A DNA stretch of 64,000 bases from Stenotrophomonas rhizophila (GCF_003751305.1 NZ_RJKV01000001.1:1035586-1099585); one strand, 5' to 3'; counted from the first letter of the stretch, positions 1-9,619 are shown. A program made the numbers and translations. The notes: generated by a model from the sequence alone, not told the origin.

Positions 1-1
1 C

Positions 2-877
2 CTCGGCCAGGTCGACCAGGTGGTGTACAGCCTGGCCGCACCGCGCCGCAAGCATCCCAAGACCGGTGAAGTGATCAGCTCCACGCTCAAGCCGATCGGT
101 GCGCCGATCACGCTGCGCGGCCTGGATACCGACAAGGAAGTGATCACCGAGACCACGATCGAGCCGGCCAGCCCGGAAGAGATCGCCGGCACCGTCGCCG
201 TGATGGGTGGCGAAGACTGGCAGATGTGGATCGATGCGCTGCTCGAGGCCGGTGTGCTGGCCGAGGGCGCGACCACCACGGCCTTCACTTACGTGGGTGA
301 GGAAATCACCCAGGCGATCTACTGGAACGGCTCCATCGGCGCGGCGAAGAAGGATCTGGACGAGAAGGTCGTCGGTCTGCGCCAGAAGCTGGCCCCGATC
401 GGTGGCGATGCGCGCGTGTCGGTGCTCAAGGCGGTGGTCACCCAGGCCAGCTCGGCGATCCCGACCATGCCGCTGTACCTGTCGCTGTTGTTCAAGGTGA
501 TGAAAGCCAAGGGCACGCACGAAGGCTGCATCGAGCAGCTCGATACGCTGTACGACATCCTCTACGGCGGCAAGGATGCGGGCACCGCAACCGAGCGCCT
601 GCGCCACGATCTGGTCACCGATGGCGGCCGCAAGGTCGAGCTGATCGATGACGCCGGCCGCCTGCGCGCGGACTACAAGGAAATGGCACCGGAGGTGCAG
701 GGCGAGGTGGTCGCGCTGTGGCCACAGGTGACCAACGAGAACCTGTACGAGATCAGCGATCTGGCCGGCTACAAGGCCGATTTCCTGCGTCTGTTCGGGT
801 TTGGCGTGGAGGGCGTGGATTACGACGCCGATGTCGCCACCGACGTGAAGATTCCGAACCTGGTCGAGATGGCCTGA
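2..877 (+). CDS. fabV: Enoyl-ACP reductase FabV, 3' part (5' end outside window)
   Basis: NADH-dependent trans-2-enoyl-ACP (or -CoA) reductase, the last step of each fatty-acid elongation cycle, in the cytoplasm. The frame is open to the left edge, so the N-terminal part with most of the NAD-binding motif is missing; about 291 of the roughly 400 residues usual for FabV are present. The visible part opens with the VVYSLA segment followed by [10 protein letters not shown], characteristic of FabV. The catalytic Tyr-x8-Lys pair of this long SDR family is seen in [10 protein letters not shown], encoded near 320-350. FabV is the triclosan-tolerant type of enoyl reductase. It is followed by two REP-like palindromes and faces fimX tail to tail. 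Family assignment is firm. Confidence 0.93.
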   Translation, partial: LGQVDQVVYSLAAPRRKHPKTGEVISSTLKPIGAPITLRGLDTDKEVITETTIEPASPEEIAGTVAVMGGEDWQMWIDALLEAGVLAEGATTTAFTYVGEEITQAIYWNGSIGAAKKDLDEKVVGLRQKLAPIGGDARVSVLKAVVTQASSAIPTMPLYLSLLFKVMKAKGTHEGCIEQLDTLYDILYGGKDAGTATERLRHDLVTDGGRKVELIDDAGRLRADYKEMAPEVQGEVVALWPQVTNENLYEISDLAGYKADFLRLFGFGVEGVDYDADVATDVKIPNLVEMA

Positions 878-889
878 TCGAAAGGAGGG

Positions 890-995
890 ATGCCGACCAA
901 CGGTCGGCATTTACTGGTGTGGCGCGTCCGTTGGTGCTTGGGCGGCGCGCCCCCTGATGCGGGGGAGGCGGTAGGTCACGACCGTGGGTCGTGAC
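890..995. repeat. Two REP/SMAG-like palindromes between fabV and fimX
   Basis: The first, at 890-910, is ATGCCGACC-AAC-GGTCGGCAT followed by TTAC (a GTAG head read on the minus strand, with one change). The second, at 971-995, is GTAG followed by GTCACGACC-GTG-GGTCGTGAC. They point away from each other between two convergent genes. They belong to different stem families but share the GTAG head and a 3-nt loop. They may act as transcript-end stabilisers; no T-tract follows either one. Confidence 0.75.
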
Positions 996-1003
996 GCTTC
1001 CCC

Positions 1004-3073
1004 TCAGCTGAAATCGAAGTTCATCACCGGCCCCGCCGGGCCGACGAACTCACCCTGCACGTAATCCACGCCGGCACTGAAGAGCAGGCTCATCGAGTTG
1101 GCATCGGCGACGAACTCGGCGATGGTCCGGATGTTGGCGGCCTGCGCACGCGCGGTGATCTCGCTGATCTTCTCGCTGTGCTCGCGGGTGCGGGCGAAGT
1201 CGGACGTGAAGTCGCGGTCCAGCTTGAGGAACTGCGGCTGGAAGTGCGCCAGCAGCTGGAACGAATCCAGCCCTGATCCGAACTGCTCCAGACCGATCCG
1301 GCAGCCCAACGGGGCGACCGCGGCCAGGAACTGCTGGGCATTGCGCAGGTGGGTGAACACCTTGGCCTCCGGCGCGTGCAGCCACAGCTGTTCGCCCGGC
1401 ACGCCCTGCGCCTCGAGTTCCCGCCGGAGCGTGGCGATCATCTGCGGGTCGTTGAACGACTCCGGGGTGATCTTGACCATCATGTGGGTGACATGGCCCT
1501 CGCGCTTGCGCGCGGCGAGCATGCCGATGGCGTGCGTGACCACCCAGCGGTTGATGTCGGCCAGCAGGCCATGGTCCTCGGCGATGCCCAGGAACGCGTT
1601 CGGGCTGAGCAGCTCGCCGTTGTGGTCCAGGCGCAGGTAGGCCTCGTACAACTCCAGTGCTTCGCCCTGCAGGCTGAGCACCGGCTGGTAATGCAGCTGG
1701 AAGCCATCGCCGTCCAGCGCCTGCCGGATGCGGGTCACCCAGTGCTGGATGCGCTCTTCTTCCACGCGGTCCACCGCGGCCGGATCGAACACGCGGGTGG
1801 TGTTGCCCAGTTCCAGTGCCGCCTGGGTGCACTCGGTCGCGCGCGCCAGCACCTGGCCGATGCTCGCGATCTTCTCGCCGACCTGCACACCGCCCACGCT
1901 GACGGTGACCGTGGCCGAGCGCTCGCCGATGCTGAACACCTGCGAGGCGAAGGCCTCCCGGATCTGGTCGGCCAGGGCGACGGTCTGCGCGTAGGGGGCC
2001 TCGGTCAGCACGGCAAAGCTGTGTTCGCCGAAGCGGGCCACCTGCGCGGTGTCGCCAACCGATTGGGCCAGCACGCGGGCGAGGGCGCCGATCAGCGCAT
2101 CGGCCGAGTCCAGCCCGATCTCCGGCAGCAGGCGCGCGTAATGGTCCGGTTCGATCAGCAGCAGGCCGAACTGGCCCTCGCTGCGGCCGGCCTGGGCCAC
2201 GGCATTCTCGACATGCAGCATGAAGGTCGGGCGGTTGAGCAGGCCGGTGACCTGATCGCGCTGGCGGAGGTCCTCGACCTCGCGCGCCAGTTCGGGATCG
2301 AACTCCATGCGCCGGCGGAACACCACCTGCAGGCAGGATTCGCCCTCGTAGCTGGCCTGGGTGAACTCCATGGTCGCGGCGAACACAGCGCCGTCCTGGT
2401 TGCGCGCGTCCACCTGGTACTGCGGTGGTGGGGCATCGCCTTTGCTCATGGATTTGAGCAGCTGTTTGAAGCCGTCCACGTGCTGCGGGGCGACCATGTC
2501 CAGCAGCGAAATGCCTTCCACATCGTCGAAGGTCTCGTAGCCGAACATCTCCAGGTAGGCCTCGTTGGCCCGGATGTGCATGCCTTCGTGGATGTAGGCG
2601 ATCGGGTCGCGCGAGGACGAGATCAGCGCATCGCAGCGGCGCTCGGTCTCGCGCATCTGCGCCTCGATCCGGCGCAGCCCGCGGCGCGCGTGCAGATCGG
2701 TCCATTCGTTGCGGACCACCGCCAGCAGGTGCTCGGGGCGGTGGCGCAGGGCGATGGCGCGGATGCCGTTGGCGCCGGCCTCGACCCACTCGTTCTCATC
2801 GATCGATTCGGCCAGCAGGATCATCGGGATGTCCTTGCCACTGGCCGCGATCTGTTGGGTCACCTGCAGCAGCGGGATGCTCTGCGCGGCGGCGACCAGC
2901 ACCAGGTCGATCGGCTGGGTGCCCAGTGCCTGGGCCAGTTCCTCGCTGTGCTGCGGGCGCATCGGGCGCACCGCGATGCCGCTGTTGCGCAGCGTGCTGA
3001 CGATGGTCTCGGCGTTCTCGCCGCTGTCGTCCACGATCAGCAGGCGGACCGTCATGTCATTCGCGTTCTGCAT
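1004..3073 (-). CDS. fimX: FimX-like c-di-GMP receptor (REC-PAS-GGDEF-EAL, degenerate)
   Basis: Predicted cytoplasmic regulator of type IV pilus assembly that senses cyclic di-GMP. Its 689 residues match FimX length (about 690) and order: receiver domain (about 7-125), PAS domain (about 145-255), GGDEF-like domain (about 275-430) and EAL-like domain (about 440-689). The output domains are degenerate: the GGDEF signature reads GEHSF at 349-353 and the EAL signature reads EAY at 477-479. The receiver also seems unable to be phosphorylated, because the position expected for the acceptor Asp is Ala61 in DLVLVA. All of this is as expected of a binding protein rather than an enzyme. It starts 92 bp downstream of the flavoprotein gene on the same strand. 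The FimX family is well supported; c-di-GMP binding is inferred. Confidence 0.88.
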   Translation of the reverse strand: MQNANDMTVRLLIVDDSGENAETIVSTLRNSGIAVRPMRPQHSEELAQALGTQPIDLVLVAAAQSIPLLQVTQQIAASGKDIPMILLAESIDENEWVEAGANGIRAIALRHRPEHLLAVVRNEWTDLHARRGLRRIEAQMRETERRCDALISSSRDPIAYIHEGMHIRANEAYLEMFGYETFDDVEGISLLDMVAPQHVDGFKQLLKSMSKGDAPPPQYQVDARNQDGAVFAATMEFTQASYEGESCLQVVFRRRMEFDPELAREVEDLRQRDQVTGLLNRPTFMLHVENAVAQAGRSEGQFGLLLIEPDHYARLLPEIGLDSADALIGALARVLAQSVGDTAQVARFGEHSFAVLTEAPYAQTVALADQIREAFASQVFSIGERSATVTVSVGGVQVGEKIASIGQVLARATECTQAALELGNTTRVFDPAAVDRVEEERIQHWVTRIRQALDGDGFQLHYQPVLSLQGEALELYEAYLRLDHNGELLSPNAFLGIAEDHGLLADINRWVVTHAIGMLAARKREGHVTHMMVKITPESFNDPQMIATLRRELEAQGVPGEQLWLHAPEAKVFTHLRNAQQFLAAVAPLGCRIGLEQFGSGLDSFQLLAHFQPQFLKLDRDFTSDFARTREHSEKISEITARAQAANIRTIAEFVADANSMSLLFSAGVDYVQGEFVGPAGPVMNFDFS

Positions 3074-3165
3074 TCACTACTCCCCGGACTGCAAACTTGA
3101 TACACGATGCGTGTGACTACGTCCATGCGGCAAACGGTAGCCGATCACGGAACGTTCGTTCCGGC

Positions 3166-4350
3166 TCAGGCCACGCTGCCCGCGGCATGGCCACAGGCCC
3201 ACGCCCACTGGAAGTTGTAGCCCCCCAGCCAGCCGGTCACGTCCAGCACTTCCCCAATGAAGTGAAGGCCGGGAACCAGCTGCGATTCAAAGGTACTGGA
3301 GGACACCTTGCGGGTGTCGACCCCGCCCAGCGTCACCTCGGCGGTACGGTAGCCCTCGGTGCCGCTGGCCACCAGCGGGAAATTCTGCAGTACTTCCGCG
3401 GCCTGGCGCAGCTGGGGCTCGTCGATCTGGCGCACCAGCCGGTCCGGCAGCCAGTGCTCGCACAGGCGCAGCGCCAACCGGCGCGGCAGCACCTCCGACA
3501 GCACCGTGCGCAGCTCGGCGGCACCGCGCTCGGCCTTCATCCGGCGCAGCCAGGCCAGCGCGTCCTGGCCGGGCAGCAGGTCCAGCCGCAGTTCATCGCC
3601 GGGCTGCCAGAAGGAGGAGATCTGCAGGATCGCCGGGCCGCTGATGCCGCGGTGGGTGATCAGCATGGAATTACGGAACTCGACCTCGTTGCAGCGCGCC
3701 GTGATCGGCAGCGCCACCCCGCTGAGGTCATTGAAGCGCTCCTGGTGCTTGCCACTCAGCGTCAGCGGCACCAGCCCGGCGCGGGTCGGCAGGACTTCAT
3801 GGCCGAACTGGCGGGCCAGCTCATAGCCGAAGCCGGTGGCGCCCATGCTCGGAATCGACAGGCCACCGGTGGCCACCACCAGCGAGGCGGCATGGAAGTG
3901 CCCCTGCGCGGTGTGCACGTGGAAGCCGTCCGCGCCGCGCTCCACCTTCTGCACCCCGCAGTCGGTGCGGATCTGCACCCCGGCGGCCCGGCATTCGTCC
4001 ACCAGCATCTTCACGATCTGCTTGGAGGAGATGTCGCAGAACAGCTGGCCCAGCTCTTTTTCGTGATACGCGATGCCGTGCCGCTCCACCATCTCGATGA
4101 AATGCCACGGCGTATAGCGGGCGAGCGCGGATTTGCAGAAGTGCGGATTGGCCGACAGGAAGTTGGCCGCCGTGGTGCCGGTATTGGTGAAGTTGCAGCG
4201 CCCGCCGCCGGACATCAGGATCTTCTTGCCAACCTTGTTGGCATGGTCGATCACCTGCACCAGGCGCCCGCGTTTGCCTGCGGTCATCGCACACATCAGT
4301 CCGGCAGCGCCGGCCCCGATGACCAGCACATCACAGCGGATCACACTCAC
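3166..4350 (-). CDS. BaiN/RdsA (YhiN, HI0933) family flavoprotein
   Basis: NAD(P)/FAD-dependent oxidoreductase of the HI0933/YhiN family; the physiological substrate is not known for most members. The N-terminus has the dinucleotide fold VIGAGAAGLMCA, followed by KKILMSGGGRCNFTN, the hallmark of this family. The C-terminal FAD-contact segment with GEVLDVTGWLGGYNFQWA is present. The GTG start at 4350 is chosen because it sits directly before the Rossmann strand and overlaps the yaeQ stop as GTGA; an upstream ATG in the same frame would add 32 low-complexity residues inside yaeQ. Length is 394 residues, normal for the family. It is probably translated together with yaeQ. Confidence 0.88.
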   Translation of the reverse strand: MSVIRCDVLVIGAGAAGLMCAMTAGKRGRLVQVIDHANKVGKKILMSGGGRCNFTNTGTTAANFLSANPHFCKSALARYTPWHFIEMVERHGIAYHEKELGQLFCDISSKQIVKMLVDECRAAGVQIRTDCGVQKVERGADGFHVHTAQGHFHAASLVVATGGLSIPSMGATGFGYELARQFGHEVLPTRAGLVPLTLSGKHQERFNDLSGVALPITARCNEVEFRNSMLITHRGISGPAILQISSFWQPGDELRLDLLPGQDALAWLRRMKAERGAAELRTVLSEVLPRRLALRLCEHWLPDRLVRQIDEPQLRQAAEVLQNFPLVASGTEGYRTAEVTLGGVDTRKVSSSTFESQLVPGLHFIGEVLDVTGWLGGYNFQWAWACGHAAGSVA

Positions 4351-4898
4351 GCCTGCGGCTTCTGCTTGCGCCAGGTGGGGATGACGCTGAGCTGCGCCTT
4401 GTCGGACGTCAACTGCACTTCGCCGTCCTGGATCTGCACGTCCCACTGCATCGTGCGTTCAATCTGCGCGCCCCATTCGGTGACGAACTCGCCCGGCAGG
4501 TCCATGACCTCCAGCGTGGACAGCTTCTTCAGCGCGGAGGCGTTGCGGTCCCACCAGATATCGGCGGCGCGGCCGCCGTAGGTGACCAGCTGCACCGCGC
4601 GCGCGCGGCCGGCGGCCTTGCGCAGGCGCGACTCGTCGGGCTGGCCCAGTTCGATCCACAGCTCGACATCGCCGGTGTAATCGCGGCGCCACAGGTCCGG
4701 CTCGTCGTCCACGCTCAGGCCGCGGCCGAACTCCAGCCGGTCATCGGCGTTCAGGGCGAAGGTGAGCAGGCGCACCATCAGGCGGTCGTCGGTCTCGGAC
4801 GGGTGCTGGGCCAGCGTCAGCGTATGGCTGGCGTAATAGCCGCGATCCATGTCGCTGATCTGCAGTTCGGCCTTGCGGATGGTGGCGGTGAGGGCCAT
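4347..4898 (-). CDS. yaeQ: YaeQ family protein
   Basis: Small conserved cytoplasmic protein of the YaeQ family (183 residues; E. coli YaeQ has 181), which has a PD-(D/E)xK nuclease-like fold but no established reaction. The start ATG at 4898 gives MALTATIRKAELQISD, matching the family's N-terminus; longer in-frame starts run into the divergent pseudouridine synthase. Conserved blocks include DRGYYASHTLTLAQHPSE, FGRGLS and WIELGQPDE. The stop overlaps the start of the downstream flavoprotein by 4 nt. It is divergent from the RluA-type synthase, leaving about 41 bp for two promoters. Confidence 0.9.
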   Translation of the reverse strand: MALTATIRKAELQISDMDRGYYASHTLTLAQHPSETDDRLMVRLLTFALNADDRLEFGRGLSVDDEPDLWRRDYTGDVELWIELGQPDESRLRKAAGRARAVQLVTYGGRAADIWWDRNASALKKLSTLEVMDLPGEFVTEWGAQIERTMQWDVQIQDGEVQLTSDKAQLSVIPTWRKQKPQA

Positions 4899-4939
4899 GG
4901 GGATACCTGAAACAAAGAGCGCCATGATAATGGTTCGCC

Positions 4940-5824
4940 ATGAGCCCGTCCGATCCGATCCTCGCTGCCCCCGCACCCAGCCGCCTGCAGTTGCCCCCCG
5001 GCGACTGGCCAAGCCTGCTGGAGGGGCTGTGTGCGCGCTTTCCGCGCATCGACCGCGCGCAGTGGGCGGACCGCTTCGCCCGGGGGCGGGTGCAGGACGC
5101 GCAGGGCAGGGCGCTCGCGCCGGATCAGGCTTGGCAGGTGGGGCTGGAGATCGTGTACTTCCGTGAAGTGGCTGATGAGCCGGTGATTCCGTTCGTGGAG
5201 GCCATCGTCGATCAGGACGCGCACCTGCTGGTGGCCGACAAGCCGCACTTCCTGCCGGTTACCCCTGCCGGCGGCTACGTGCGCGAGACGTTGCTGGCGC
5301 GGCTGGTGGCGCGCACCGGTAACCGCGACCTGGTGCCGCTGCACCGCCTGGACCGGCTGACCGCCGGGCTGGTGCTGTTCTCGACCCGGCCCGATACCCG
5401 CGATGCCTACCAGCGCCTGTTCCGCGAGCGGCGCATCGAGAAGGTGTACGAGTCCCTGGCACCGCCGCTGCCGGATCGGGCGTTCCCGCTGGAGCGCCAT
5501 ACGCGGTTGGTCCCCGGCGAGCCGTTCTTCCGCATGGCCGAGGTGCCCGGTGAGCCCAATGCCAGGACCCGCATCGAGGTGATCGACGGCACTGGACCGG
5601 TCTGGCGCTACCGGCTGCACCCGGTCAGCGGCCGCAAGCACCAGTTGCGCGTGCACATGGCGGGACTGGGTGCGCCGATCCTGGGGGACGACCTGTACCC
5701 GGAGCTGCTCGCCGATGCGCCGGCGGACGCGCCGCTGCAACTGCTGGCGAGGGAATTGACGTTCGATGACCCGCTGACCGGGGAGCGGCGCACGTTCACC
5801 AGCGGGCTGTCGCTACATCTGTAG
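4940..5824 (+). CDS. RluA-family pseudouridine synthase
   Basis: Converts uridine to pseudouridine in RNA; the substrate site cannot be read from sequence. The catalytic motif HRLDRLTAGLVLFS is present, with the Asp as nucleophile, and the family's later GRKHQLRVHMA motif follows. Length is 294 residues. The first 90 residues are not a clear S4 domain. The TAG stop lies inside the GTAG head of a SMAG element, so the 3' end carries a 7-bp GC hairpin immediately after the coding region. Starts 41 bp from divergent yaeQ. Confidence 0.85.
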   Translation: MSPSDPILAAPAPSRLQLPPGDWPSLLEGLCARFPRIDRAQWADRFARGRVQDAQGRALAPDQAWQVGLEIVYFREVADEPVIPFVEAIVDQDAHLLVADKPHFLPVTPAGGYVRETLLARLVARTGNRDLVPLHRLDRLTAGLVLFSTRPDTRDAYQRLFRERRIEKVYESLAPPLPDRAFPLERHTRLVPGEPFFRMAEVPGEPNARTRIEVIDGTGPVWRYRLHPVSGRKHQLRVHMAGLGAPILGDDLYPELLADAPADAPLQLLARELTFDDPLTGERRTFTSGLSLHL

Positions 5825-5842
5825 AGCCGGCCGCTGGCCGGC
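5821..5842 (+). repeat. SMAG/REP element overlapping a stop codon
   Basis: GTAG at 5821-5824 followed by GCCGGCC-GCT-GGCCGGC at 5826-5842. The TAG stop of the pseudouridine synthase gene is part of the GTAG head. Confidence 0.85.
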
Positions 5843-5866
5843 TGCCTGGAACTGTGGATTGATCCT

Positions 5867-6340
5867 TCAGCCTGAACGCTTGGCCAGCCAGCGGTCCAGC
5901 TGCGCAGCGAAGGCCTGCTTGTCGCGCGCGTGCAGGGGCGCCGGTCCGCCCGTCTGAACGCCGGAGCCGCGCAGTTCTTCCATGAAATTGCGCATCGACA
6001 GCCGCTCAGCCATGTTGTTCGGGGTGTACAGGTCGCCGCGCGGGTTCAATGCGACGGCCTTCTTGTCCAGCACCAGGGCCGCCAGTGGGATGTCCTGCGT
6101 GACGACCAGATCGCCTGGCTGGACCCGTTCGACGATCACGCTGTCGGCCACATCCAGGCCCGGTGGAACCTGGATCGAGCGGATGAAACGGGACGGAGGG
6201 GTCCGCAACCAGTGGTTCGCGACCAGGGTCATCTCGATCCCGGCACGCTCGGCGGCCCGGAACAGGATCTCCTTGATGACCGCCGGACAGGCGTCGGCGT
6301 CCACCCAGATGTGAACTTTAGGGGTCGGGGCATCTGTCAT
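5867..6340 (-). CDS. UPF0178 (YaiI/YqxD) family protein
   Basis: Conserved cytoplasmic protein of 157 residues in the UPF0178/DUF188 family, related to PIN/NYN-type nuclease folds; no reaction is established. The N-terminal [10 protein letters not shown] motif and the later VVTQDIPLA and NPRGDLYT segments are the conserved acidic and structural blocks of the family. Convergent with the pseudouridine synthase gene. The start ATG at 6340 follows a purine-rich stretch on the minus strand. Confidence 0.85.
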   Translation of the reverse strand: MTDAPTPKVHIWVDADACPAVIKEILFRAAERAGIEMTLVANHWLRTPPSRFIRSIQVPPGLDVADSVIVERVQPGDLVVTQDIPLAALVLDKKAVALNPRGDLYTPNNMAERLSMRNFMEELRGSGVQTGGPAPLHARDKQAFAAQLDRWLAKRSG

Positions 6341-6641
6341 TTTGCTGATCTTAAGGTAGGAAAAATCTGAATGGGGGGTGCGATTTCGTGTAGGATCGCC
6401 CGACCCCTTGTCCTGTCAGGCGGGAGGGGGAGGATGGCTGAATCAACCAGCTATCGCTTTTTCGGTAAAACACGAGTATCGTCACCCACACTGTGTTTGC
6501 TAGGGTCACCGTGAATCGTGGCCTGGTGCAGTTGATCTCACGATCTGCTCATCGATCCGCTTTACCAACGCCTGCAACTCAGTCTCGGCTCCGATACGCG
6601 GCGGCCGCGATTATTTCAACTATTGTTTCAGGAGTTAGTAC
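6341..6641 (+). promoter_or_regulatory. Long leader of the cold-shock gene
   Basis: About 300 bp with no annotated gene before the cold-shock ORF. Cold-shock genes typically have long structured leaders, so most of this may be 5' UTR. It contains a 26-codon ORF (6434-6514) preceded by a purine-rich GGAGGGGGAGG stretch, and a 52-codon GTG ORF (6511-6669) whose start overlaps that stop as GTGA and which runs into the cold-shock gene in another frame. A clear AGGAG lies 6-10 bases before the cold-shock ATG. Whether either short ORF is translated is unknown. Confidence 0.5.
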
Positions 6642-6851
6642 ATGTCTGATCGTCAGCAGGGCACCGTGAAGTGGTTCAACGACGCCAAGGGCTTCGGCTT
6701 CATCACCCCGGAAAGCGGCCCGGACCTCTTCGTGCATTTCCGCGCGATCCAGGGCACCGGCTTCAAGTCGCTGCAGGAAGGCCAGAAGGTGACTTTCGTC
6801 GCCGTGCAGGGCCAGAAGGGTATGCAGGCTGACCAGGTGCAGGCGGTCTAA
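6642..6851 (+). CDS. CspA-family cold-shock protein
   Basis: Single-stranded nucleic-acid chaperone of 69 residues with one OB-fold domain. RNP1 is seen as KGFGFITP and RNP2 as DLFVHF, both intact. It starts with [18 protein letters not shown], the standard family opening, after a strong AGGAG. It is monocistronic: a long leader lies before it and a near-perfect intrinsic terminator begins 31 bp after the stop. Which of the paralogous csp genes this is cannot be said from sequence alone. Confidence 0.95.
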   Translation: MSDRQQGTVKWFNDAKGFGFITPESGPDLFVHFRAIQGTGFKSLQEGQKVTFVAVQGQKGMQADQVQAV

Positions 6852-6881
6852 TCGACCCCCCGCAACCGTAAGGTCGCCTAA

Positions 6882-6914
6882 AACGCCGGAAGCGAAAGCT
6901 TCCGGCGTTTTTTA
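6882..6914 (+). terminator. Intrinsic terminator of the cold-shock gene
   Basis: A 12-bp perfect stem, AACGCCGGAAGC paired with GCTTCCGGCGTT, closes a GAAA tetraloop and is followed by a run of T. Strong, with direction matching the cold-shock gene. Confidence 0.93.
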
Positions 6915-7012
6915 TTGGGCGGCATTCGGGCATTGCCACCGCAGAACACGTTGAAGACGTCATCGTGCCGGCCGCCCGGTTACGATGCCGCTTTGACCCT
7001 GCGGAACCCTCG

Positions 7013-7705
7013 ATGATCAAGGTGCACCATCTGGACCACTCGCGCTCGCTGCGCGTGTTGTGGATGCTCGAAGAACTGGGCCTGCCGTACCAGGTCGTCA
7101 ACTACCAGCGCGATCCCAAGACGTGGCTGGCACCGCAGGCGCTGCGCGACGTGCACCCGCTGGGAAAATCGCCGGTGCTGCAGGACGATGCGCTGGTCCT
7201 GGCTGAATCCGGCGCGATCCTGGAATACCTCGCCGACCGCTACGACAGCGGCCGCCAGCTCTCGCCCGAGCCGATGCCGGCCCAATCCCCCGAACGGGTG
7301 CGTTACCGCTACTGGATGCACTACGCCGAAGGCTCGGCGATGCCGCCGCTGGTGATGACGCTGGTGTTTTCGCGGCTGCGCAACGCGCCGATGCCGTTCT
7401 TCGCCAAGCCGATCGCGCGCTCCATTGCCGACAAGGCGCTGAACGGCTTCGTGCGTCCTCAGGTGAAGCTGCACATGGACTGGATGGAACGCGAGCTCGG
7501 CCAGTCGCCGTGGTTTGCCGGGGAACGCTTCACCGCTGCCGATATCCAGATGAGCTTCCCGATCCAGGCCGCCGCCGCGCGCGGTGGCGACATGACCGCC
7601 TACCCACGGTTGCAGGCGTACCTGGCCCGGATCGAGCAGCGCCCGGCGTACCAGCGTGCGGTGGAGCGCGGCGGTCCGTTGAACCTCGGCGGCGGTTCGC
7701 GCTGA
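7013..7705 (+). CDS. Glutathione S-transferase family protein
   Basis: Predicted cytoplasmic glutathione transferase of 230 residues. The N-terminal thioredoxin-like domain (about 1-80) starts [21 protein letters not shown] and contains the glutathione-contact motif GKSPVL plus [10 protein letters not shown] helical C-terminal domain follows with the [11 protein letters not shown] motif typical of GST capping. The start ATG at 7013 sits directly before the first beta strand; the upstream extension in frame has no family similarity. Substrate unknown. It precedes selO by 31 bp and may share its transcript. Confidence 0.87.
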   Translation: MIKVHHLDHSRSLRVLWMLEELGLPYQVVNYQRDPKTWLAPQALRDVHPLGKSPVLQDDALVLAESGAILEYLADRYDSGRQLSPEPMPAQSPERVRYRYWMHYAEGSAMPPLVMTLVFSRLRNAPMPFFAKPIARSIADKALNGFVRPQVKLHMDWMERELGQSPWFAGERFTAADIQMSFPIQAAAARGGDMTAYPRLQAYLARIEQRPAYQRAVERGGPLNLGGGSR

Positions 7706-7736
7706 ACTTGCGGGGCAGCCGGTCTGCCCCCATTTC

Positions 7737-9308
7737 ATGCCTATGAGCACCCAGCCCCTGCGTTTCGACAACCGTTTCATCCGTGACCTGCCCGGCGACC
7801 CGGAAACCGGCCCGCGCGTGCGCGAGGTGCGGGAGGCCGCGTGGTCCTCGGTCATGCCGACGCCGGTTGCCGCGCCACGGCTGCTGGCGTACTCGCCTGA
7901 GGTGGCCACGCTGCTGGGCATGGGCGAGGACCTGATCGAGAGCGAGGATTTCGCGCGGGTGTTCGGCGGCAATGCGCTGTATGCCGGGATGGCACCGTGG
8001 GCGGCCAACTACGGTGGCCATCAGTTCGGCCATTGGGCGGGGCAGCTCGGCGATGGCCGTGCGATCTCGCTGGGCGAGCTGCTCACCCCGGACGGTGCGC
8101 ATTGGGAGCTGCAGTTGAAGGGCGCCGGGCGCACACCGTACTCGCGGGGCGCCGACGGGCGTGCGGTGCTGCGCTCGTCCATCCGCGAGTTCCTGTGCAG
8201 TGAAGCGATGCATCACCTAGGCGTGCCGACCACGCGCGCGCTGAGTCTGGTCGGCACCGGCGATGCCGTCGTGCGCGACATGTTCTACGACGGTCATCCT
8301 GAAGCCGAACCCGGCGCGATCGTGTGTCGCGTCGCGCCGTCGTTCATCCGCTTCGGCAGCTTCGAACTGCCGGCCTCGCGCGGTGACACGACGTTGCTGC
8401 GGCAGTTGGCCGATGTCTGCATCGCGCGCGATTTTCCTGCGCTGGCAGAGGCGGGCGAGGCGCGCCATGCACGCTGGTTCGCCGAGATCTGCGAACGCAC
8501 CGCGGTGCTGGTCGCGCACTGGATGCGCGTCGGCTTCGTGCACGGGGTGATGAACACCGACAACCTCTCCATTCTCGGGCTCACCATCGATTACGGCCCG
8601 TATGGCTGGGTCGAGGACTACGATCCGGAGTGGACCCCCAACACCACCGACGCGCAGGGCCGACGCTATCGTTTCGGCACGCAGCCGCAGGTGGCGTACT
8701 GGAATCTCACCCGGCTGGCGCAGGCATTGGCACCGCTGTTCGAGGATGTCACCCCGCTGCATGACGGGCTGGCGCGTTTCCAGCAGGTGCACGCGGACTG
8801 CGAGCGCGCCGACATCGCCGCGAAGCTGGGGCTGGACACCTGCCGCGATGACGACGTGGCGTTGATGGCGGCGTGGCTGGAGATTCTGCACGAGGGCGAG
8901 ATGGACATGACCCTGGCCTTCCGTGGGCTGATGGCGCTCGATCCCGCATCGCCTTCCGTGGCGGTGCTGGAGGAGGCGTTCTACAGCCCGGCCCGTCGCG
9001 ACGCGGTGCTGCCGTCGCTGCAGGCATGGCTGCAGCAGTACGCGGTGCGCCTGCGCGGCGATGGCCTGAGTGCAAACGCGCGTCAGCAGCAGATGGGCCG
9101 GGCCAATCCGGTTTACGTGCTGCGCAACTGGCTCGCCCAGGAGGCGATCGAGCAGGCGGAGCAGGGCGACCTGAGCGGCGTGCATACGCTGCTGGAGGTG
9201 CTGCGGCGGCCGTATGAAACGCAGCCGGGGCGCGAACACTTCGCGGCCAAGCGGCCCGAGTGGGCGCGTGTGAAGGCCGGCTGCTCGATGCTGTCCTGCA
9301 GCTCGTAG
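7737..9308 (+). CDS. selO: Protein adenylyltransferase SelO (YdiU family)
   Basis: Pseudokinase-fold enzyme that transfers AMP from ATP to Ser/Thr/Tyr of target proteins, with a role in redox stress in studied bacteria. Conserved blocks are visible in order: [37 protein letters not shown], the [10 protein letters not shown] catalytic loop and the following TIDYGP metal-binding segment. The C-terminus ends CSMLSCSS, the Cys-containing tail that corresponds to the selenocysteine end of eukaryotic SelO. Length is 523 residues from the first ATG; a second ATG two codons later is equally possible. Last gene before the catabolic island. Confidence 0.93.
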   Translation: MPMSTQPLRFDNRFIRDLPGDPETGPRVREVREAAWSSVMPTPVAAPRLLAYSPEVATLLGMGEDLIESEDFARVFGGNALYAGMAPWAANYGGHQFGHWAGQLGDGRAISLGELLTPDGAHWELQLKGAGRTPYSRGADGRAVLRSSIREFLCSEAMHHLGVPTTRALSLVGTGDAVVRDMFYDGHPEAEPGAIVCRVAPSFIRFGSFELPASRGDTTLLRQLADVCIARDFPALAEAGEARHARWFAEICERTAVLVAHWMRVGFVHGVMNTDNLSILGLTIDYGPYGWVEDYDPEWTPNTTDAQGRRYRFGTQPQVAYWNLTRLAQALAPLFEDVTPLHDGLARFQQVHADCERADIAAKLGLDTCRDDDVALMAAWLEILHEGEMDMTLAFRGLMALDPASPSVAVLEEAFYSPARRDAVLPSLQAWLQQYAVRLRGDGLSANARQQQMGRANPVYVLRNWLAQEAIEQAEQGDLSGVHTLLEVLRRPYETQPGREHFAAKRPEWARVKAGCSMLSCSS

Positions 9309-9619
9309 AACATTGCGGGCGCTGCCCTGGTTGCCGCCCGCCATCGGACGTTTTCACCGTTGAATGCATGGGTACAGCCCCGTTGCGGCACGGCCGCAGG
9401 CATCGTCGTGCCTGCTTCTACGACAATGGTCGTAGGGCCGATGTTCGATAATCGCACGCATAGTCGATAAACGCACTTGAATGGTGCAGTGCGATAAACC
9501 TACTTTCAATCCCGTTCCAAGCGATCCACCTCTGGCGGGCGAGGGCGGTGCCGAAACGGTACTGAAGCCAGGTGCAGGGGAAGACCGCAGGAGTTCCCTT
9601 CCCTGTGCGGAGTATGCGC
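9309..9619. other. Intergenic region with regulatory motifs before the quinate island
   Basis: 311 bp without a gene. It holds a small hairpin CTACGAC-AATG-GTCGTAG at 9418-9435, then the operator-like repeats described separately at 9443-9503, and a GC-rich stretch leading to the quiC-like start. A promoter for the quinate genes is expected here, but no good consensus hexamers stand out, as is common for activator-dependent promoters. Confidence 0.6.
9443..9503. promoter_or_regulatory. PcaR/PcaU-type operator repeats upstream of quiC
   Basis: GTTCGATAATCGCAC at 9443-9457 is followed 19 bp later by AGTCGATAAACGCAC at 9462-9476, which matches it at 12 of 15 positions, and a weaker copy at 9489-9503. 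The first copy matches the 15-bp box I recall for Pseudomonas PcaR. The same motif recurs before pcaI and quiA. The likely binder is the IclR-type protein encoded at 21415-22299. Confidence 0.7.
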
